DNA of 7,172 bases from JANQGH01 sp039819285 (GTDB taxonomy: Bacteria > Pseudomonadota > Alphaproteobacteria > DSM-16000 > Inquilinaceae), in assembly GCA_039819285.1 (NCBI GenBank), contig JBCBSH010000216.1, forward strand, positions 1 through 7,172, in the 5' to 3' direction. Both the position numbers and the translations under genes were made by a program. The notes under the pieces are model-generated. The model searched no databases. It had not been told where the DNA came from and saw only the letters and a program-made list of their open reading frames with translations. Below, piece after piece: positions 4,628 through 7,172 of the stretch. Position 1 is the stretch's first letter, and each line of letters starts with the position of its first letter.

Positions 4628-6135
4628 CAACGCCGCCAGAAAGCGGGCGCGAGCAGGACGAGCACGGCAAAGAACTCAAGCCGTCCAAGCAGCATGGCCA
4701 CCGCCAGAACCCATTTGGCGGCGTCCGGCAAGGTCGAGAAATTGCCGGCCGGACCGATGATCGGGCCCAGCCCTGGACCCACATTGGCCAATGCCGTTGC
4801 GGCGCCCGAGGTCGCGGTCAGAATGTCGAGGCCCATCGCCGCCAAGACCAGGCTGAACAGCAGCCATGTGGTCAAGAACAGAAACAGCAGTCCCATGACG
4901 GAGACGAACAGCGGTGGGGTGACGGTTCTGTCCTGATAGCGCAGCGCAATCACCCGGTTGGGGCTGACGATGTGCGCCATCTGGCCTTTGAAGGCGAGGC
5001 CGAGCATCTGGAACCGAAAAATCTTGATGCCGCCGGCGGTCGACCCGGTGCAGCCGCCGACAAAGGTCAGCAACATGAACAGCGTGACGGCAAAGGTTCC
5101 CCATTGCTGGTAGTCGGCCGAGACGAAACCCGTCGTGGTGACGACCGATGTGATGTTGAACGACGCCTCGCGCACGGCGGCAATAAAGTCATAGTCGAGC
5201 GTCAGGTGCATCCAAAGTGCCAACATGACCGTGCACAGCAGCAGAAACTGTAGAAACCGCCTGATCTGGCTGTCCTGCCAAAGGGATCGCCAATCGCCGC
5301 GAACCGCGCTGACATAGCGCAGAAACGGCAGGGCGCCCGCGATCATGAAAATCGTGATGGGCCACTCGAAGTCCAAGTTAAAGCCGCCGATCGATCGGTC
5401 GCTGGTGGAAAAGCCGCCGGTCGACAGCGTCGTCAGGGCATGATTGATGCTGTCGAACACCGGCATGCCGCAGATCAAGAGTGTTACGAAGCACAGGACC
5501 GTCAGGCTGACATAGATCAGGCAGACCGACGCCGCCACCTCGGTCATCCTCGGATAGACCTTGTCCGCCTCGTCCGACCGCTCGGCCTGAAACAGTTGCA
5601 TGCCGCCGACCTTCAGGAACGGCAGGATGACGATCGCCATACCGATGATGCCGATGCCGCCCATCCACTGCAGGAGTGACCGCCAAAGCAACAGGCCAGG
5701 CGGTGCGTTATCCAGGCCGACCAGCACCGTCGACCCCGTTGTCGTCAGCCCGGACATGGCTTCAAAGAAACCGTCGGTGATGCTCAGCCGGTAGACGTCG
5801 AAGTGGAATGGCAGCGAGCCGAAGAAGGCGACCGCCAGCCACGCCAGTGTGGTCAGCATGAAGGTCTGGCGGATCGAAAGGCTGAGGTCGTTGCGCCAGC
5901 ACGCGAGGATCAGGGCACCGCCGCAGAAACCGGTGATGCTCGCGCTGAACGCGAACGGCTCCCAGCTCTCACGCGGATCCATGAGGCCGATCGCCATCGG
6001 CGGTATCATGGCCGCCGCAACGACGACCAGAAGGAAACCGATGACAAACAGCACCGGCACCGGCGACAGGGGATTGCGCCGGTCCGGACGATACCGCCGG
6101 CGTCTTTCGATGATCAGGCGACGGCGGGGCGACAT
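4627..6135 (-). CDS. trkH: TrkH-family potassium uptake channel subunit
   Basis: This 502-residue inner-membrane protein is a K+ translocating subunit of the TrkH/TrkG/KtrB superfamily. The four pore-loop repeats that line the filter are visible: SGLTTTGSTV (128-137), TTLSTGGFST (235-244), SVVTTTGFVS (330-339) and ATALANVGPG (446-455), each with the expected filter glycine. The motif GGCTGSTAGGIKIFR (360-374) before the fourth repeat is diagnostic of TrkH. Hydrophobic helices cover most of the chain, starting at about residue 27. Family members usually need a cytoplasmic TrkA/KtrA RCK protein for gating; none is encoded here. The N-terminus before the first helix is unusually basic, with 10 Arg among the first 20 residues. 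The ATG at 6135 lacks a clear ribosome binding site and lies 22 bp past the gapR stop, so coupling to gapR translation is plausible. A GTG at 6060-6058 is an alternative start. Length is slightly above the typical about 480. Confidence 0.95.
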   Translation of the reverse strand: MSPRRRLIIERRRRYRPDRRNPLSPVPVLFVIGFLLVVVAAAMIPPMAIGLMDPRESWEPFAFSASITGFCGGALILACWRNDLSLSIRQTFMLTTLAWLAVAFFGSLPFHFDVYRLSITDGFFEAMSGLTTTGSTVLVGLDNAPPGLLLWRSLLQWMGGIGIIGMAIVILPFLKVGGMQLFQAERSDEADKVYPRMTEVAASVCLIYVSLTVLCFVTLLICGMPVFDSINHALTTLSTGGFSTSDRSIGGFNLDFEWPITIFMIAGALPFLRYVSAVRGDWRSLWQDSQIRRFLQFLLLCTVMLALWMHLTLDYDFIAAVREASFNITSVVTTTGFVSADYQQWGTFAVTLFMLLTFVGGCTGSTAGGIKIFRFQMLGLAFKGQMAHIVSPNRVIALRYQDRTVTPPLFVSVMGLLFLFLTTWLLFSLVLAAMGLDILTATSGAATALANVGPGLGPIIGPAGNFSTLPDAAKWVLAVAMLLGRLEFFAVLVLLAPAFWRR

Positions 6136-6157
6136 TCGCGATCAGGTAGCGGTTGGT

Positions 6158-6406
6158 TCACCCCGGCATGCCGAGCGCACCCATATAGAGGTCCAGCAAC
6201 TCTTCCAGCTCGCGCCGGTCAGCGGTGTCCATCTTGCGCAGGCGGACGACCTGTCGCATCACCTTGACGTCGAAGCCGACGGATTTCGCCTCGGCATAGA
6301 CTTCGCGCACATCGGCGGTCAGCGCGGCTTTCTCCTCCTCCAGCCGTTCGATACGTTCGATGAATGAGCGCAGGCGGTCAGCGGCAACGCCGTTGACGTC
6401 GGACAT
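6158..6406 (-). CDS. gapR: GapR-family (DUF2312) nucleoid-associated DNA-binding protein
   Basis: This 82-residue protein is mostly a charged coiled coil. It has the signature of the DUF2312/UPF0335 family: RLRSFIERIERLEEEKAAL, then EVYAEAKSVGFDVKVMRQVV and LDLYMGALG near the end. The Caulobacter crescentus member GapR is a nucleoid protein that binds AT-rich, overtwisted DNA ahead of replication and transcription machinery and supports chromosome replication; it acts as a coiled-coil tetramer clamping DNA. The conserved F-D-V-K-V and L-D-L-Y segments are both present. I place the start at the ATG 6406-6404 because GAGG (6417-6414) is 7 nt upstream. A TTG two codons earlier (6412) would sit 1 nt from that site and is rejected. 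The gene precedes trkH on the same strand by 22 bp, so the two may be cotranscribed. The family is essentially restricted to Alphaproteobacteria. Confidence 0.95.
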   Translation of the reverse strand: MSDVNGVAADRLRSFIERIERLEEEKAALTADVREVYAEAKSVGFDVKVMRQVVRLRKMDTADRRELEELLDLYMGALGMPG

Positions 6407-6413
6407 GGACAAA

Positions 6414-6417
6414 CCTC
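6414..6417 (-). promoter_or_regulatory. ribosome binding site of gapR
   Basis: GAGG on the minus strand (in AATGAGGTTTGTCC) is 7 nt from the ATG at 6406 and only 1 nt from the upstream TTG at 6412. It therefore decides the start in favour of the ATG. Confidence 0.6.
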
Positions 6418-6456
6418 ATTGAAACGGGGCGCGAGACGGCGCGAAACGTGGCCGGA

Positions 6457-6485
6457 ACGATAAGCCGATGGGCGGATATCGTCCA
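6457..6485 (-). promoter_or_regulatory. candidate sigma-70-type promoter of gapR(-trkH)
   Basis: On the minus strand TGGACG (6485-6480) and TATCGT (6462-6457) are separated by exactly 17 bp. Transcription would start near 6450, giving a leader of about 44 nt that contains the ribosome binding site. It lies in the only intergenic space between the synthase gene and gapR (114 bp), where a promoter is expected. Match to consensus is moderate. Confidence 0.38.
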
Positions 6486-6520
6486 GCGATTCGCGGGACG
6501 GCGGCGGCTTGGATCGTGCG

Positions 6521-7172
6521 CTATAGATAGGGGCTGGCGAGCCATACGGTGCTGTCGCGCACCTTGGTCAACGGTCCCCGTCGGGCCACCGTCTCCGCCG
6601 TCAGTTCGCGGCTGCGCGCCAAGATGGCCTCCAGATGGTGTTCCAACGTGCCCGCGAGCGTGCCGTCATAGACCTCGATATCGAACTCGAAATTCAGGCG
6701 AAGGCTGCGCGGGTCCCAGTTGGACGAACCGAAATACGACCACAGACCGTCGACCACCATCAGCTTGGAATGGTTGAAGGGCGGCGGCTGCAGCCACACG
6801 CGACAGCCGGGTTCGATGACCTGGCGAAGCTGGGCCATGCTGGCCCACTGCACCAACCGCAGATTGTTCTCCTCCGGCACGAGGATATCGACCTGGACAC
6901 CGCGCCGCGCCGCAACGGCCAAGGCCGCGATAAGCTGCTGGTCGGGCAAAAAGTATGGCGTTGCGATGCGGATCCGCCGCTGAGCCACAGCCAGCGCACC
7001 CATGAGAACCATGTGCGTGCCGTCAATCGGCCGATCCGGGCCGGACGCCACGCCACGCGCGAGAACGCCGCCATCAAGGCCATGAATGTCCGGCAGCCAG
7101 CTTTCATCATCCAGCACTTCACCTGTCGTGAAGGCCCAGTCTTGCGCAAAAACCTCACTGATCTGCGCGACG
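6521..7172 (-). CDS. cardiolipin synthase-like phospholipase D protein, C-terminal part (runs off the right edge)
   Basis: The last 216 residues of a phospholipase D superfamily protein are visible; the frame is open to the window edge and the gene starts outside it. The second HKD motif is complete: His (6772-6770), Lys two residues on and Asp (6751-6749) in HSKLMVVD, followed by GSSNWDPRSLRLNFE, the arrangement of bacterial cardiolipin synthases. VFAQDWAFTTGE near the edge and RIATPYFLPD at about 6970-6940 are also typical of this family. Such enzymes join phosphatidyl groups to make cardiolipin at the inner membrane. The first HKD motif and the N-terminal membrane segments would lie to the right of the window. 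An apparent start at GTG 7117 is inside the conserved domain and is not the true start. A more general PLD-domain lipid enzyme cannot be excluded. Confidence 0.88.
   Translation of the reverse strand, partial: VAQISEVFAQDWAFTTGEVLDDESWLPDIHGLDGGVLARGVASGPDRPIDGTHMVLMGALAVAQRRIRIATPYFLPDQQLIAALAVAARRGVQVDILVPEENNLRLVQWASMAQLRQVIEPGCRVWLQPPPFNHSKLMVVDGLWSYFGSSNWDPRSLRLNFEFDIEVYDGTLAGTLEHHLEAILARSRELTAETVARRGPLTKVRDSTVWLASPYL

Noticed and set aside
4600..5253. Plus-strand frame of 217 codons opposite trkH
   Set aside because: It is rich in Gln, Arg, Asp and Gly with no hydrophobic core, and is antisense to conserved TrkH pore loops.
6407..6412. TTG start two codons upstream for gapR
   Set aside because: It is 1 nt from the only Shine-Dalgarno sequence; the ATG at 6406 is correctly spaced.
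7115..7117. GTG at 7117 as the start of the phospholipase D gene
   Set aside because: The frame continues upstream to the window edge with conserved cardiolipin synthase residues (VFAQDWAFTTGE), so the gene begins outside the window.
1..7172. CRISPR array, tRNA, rRNA, insertion sequence or defence island
   Set aside because: No regularly spaced repeats, cloverleaf, transposase motif or defence gene other than mazEF was seen on either strand.

Overview
The window is GC-rich, densely coded DNA from what is most likely an alphaproteobacterium. The best evidence is a small coiled-coil protein of the DUF2312/GapR family, which is essentially confined to Alphaproteobacteria. Codon use strongly favours G or C in third positions, which produces many long antisense shadow frames that I have left out. 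Order or genus cannot be fixed from this sequence alone.

Layout, left to right. (1) Positions 1-931 hold a divergent pair: the first 39 codons of a creatininase-family amidohydrolase running left off the window, and a complete GpdQ/CpdA-type binuclear metallophosphoesterase running right, with only 35 bp between their start codons. (2) Positions 1021-1650 hold a complete ClpP-family peptidase whose catalytic triad reads Ser-His-Asn instead of Ser-His-Asp. (3) Positions 1746-3550 hold a two-gene DrrAB-type ABC exporter: an ATPase and an ABC-2 permease overlapping by ATGA, preceded by a GC hairpin and a perfect 12-bp palindrome. (4) Positions 3619-4202, on the minus strand, hold a complete MazE/MazF toxin-antitoxin pair overlapping by GTGA, with a 17-bp AT-rich palindrome upstream of mazE that looks like its autoregulatory operator. 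(5) Positions 4242-4626 are a stretch of about 385 bp with no convincing gene; it contains hairpins and perhaps a decayed coding remnant. (6) Positions 4627-7172, minus strand, hold a TrkH-family potassium channel subunit, a GapR-type nucleoid protein just upstream of it, and the C-terminal part of a cardiolipin synthase-like phospholipase D protein that runs off the right edge.

The genes do not form one pathway. The clear functional units are the exporter (two proteins), the toxin-antitoxin module (two proteins) and possibly a gapR-trkH transcription unit. The mazEF block with its irregular flanks looks like an accessory insertion between the exporter and the trkH-gapR genes. I found no CRISPR array, tRNA, rRNA, insertion sequence or recognisable new multi-gene system. 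The observation most worth following is the Asn-containing ClpP triad.
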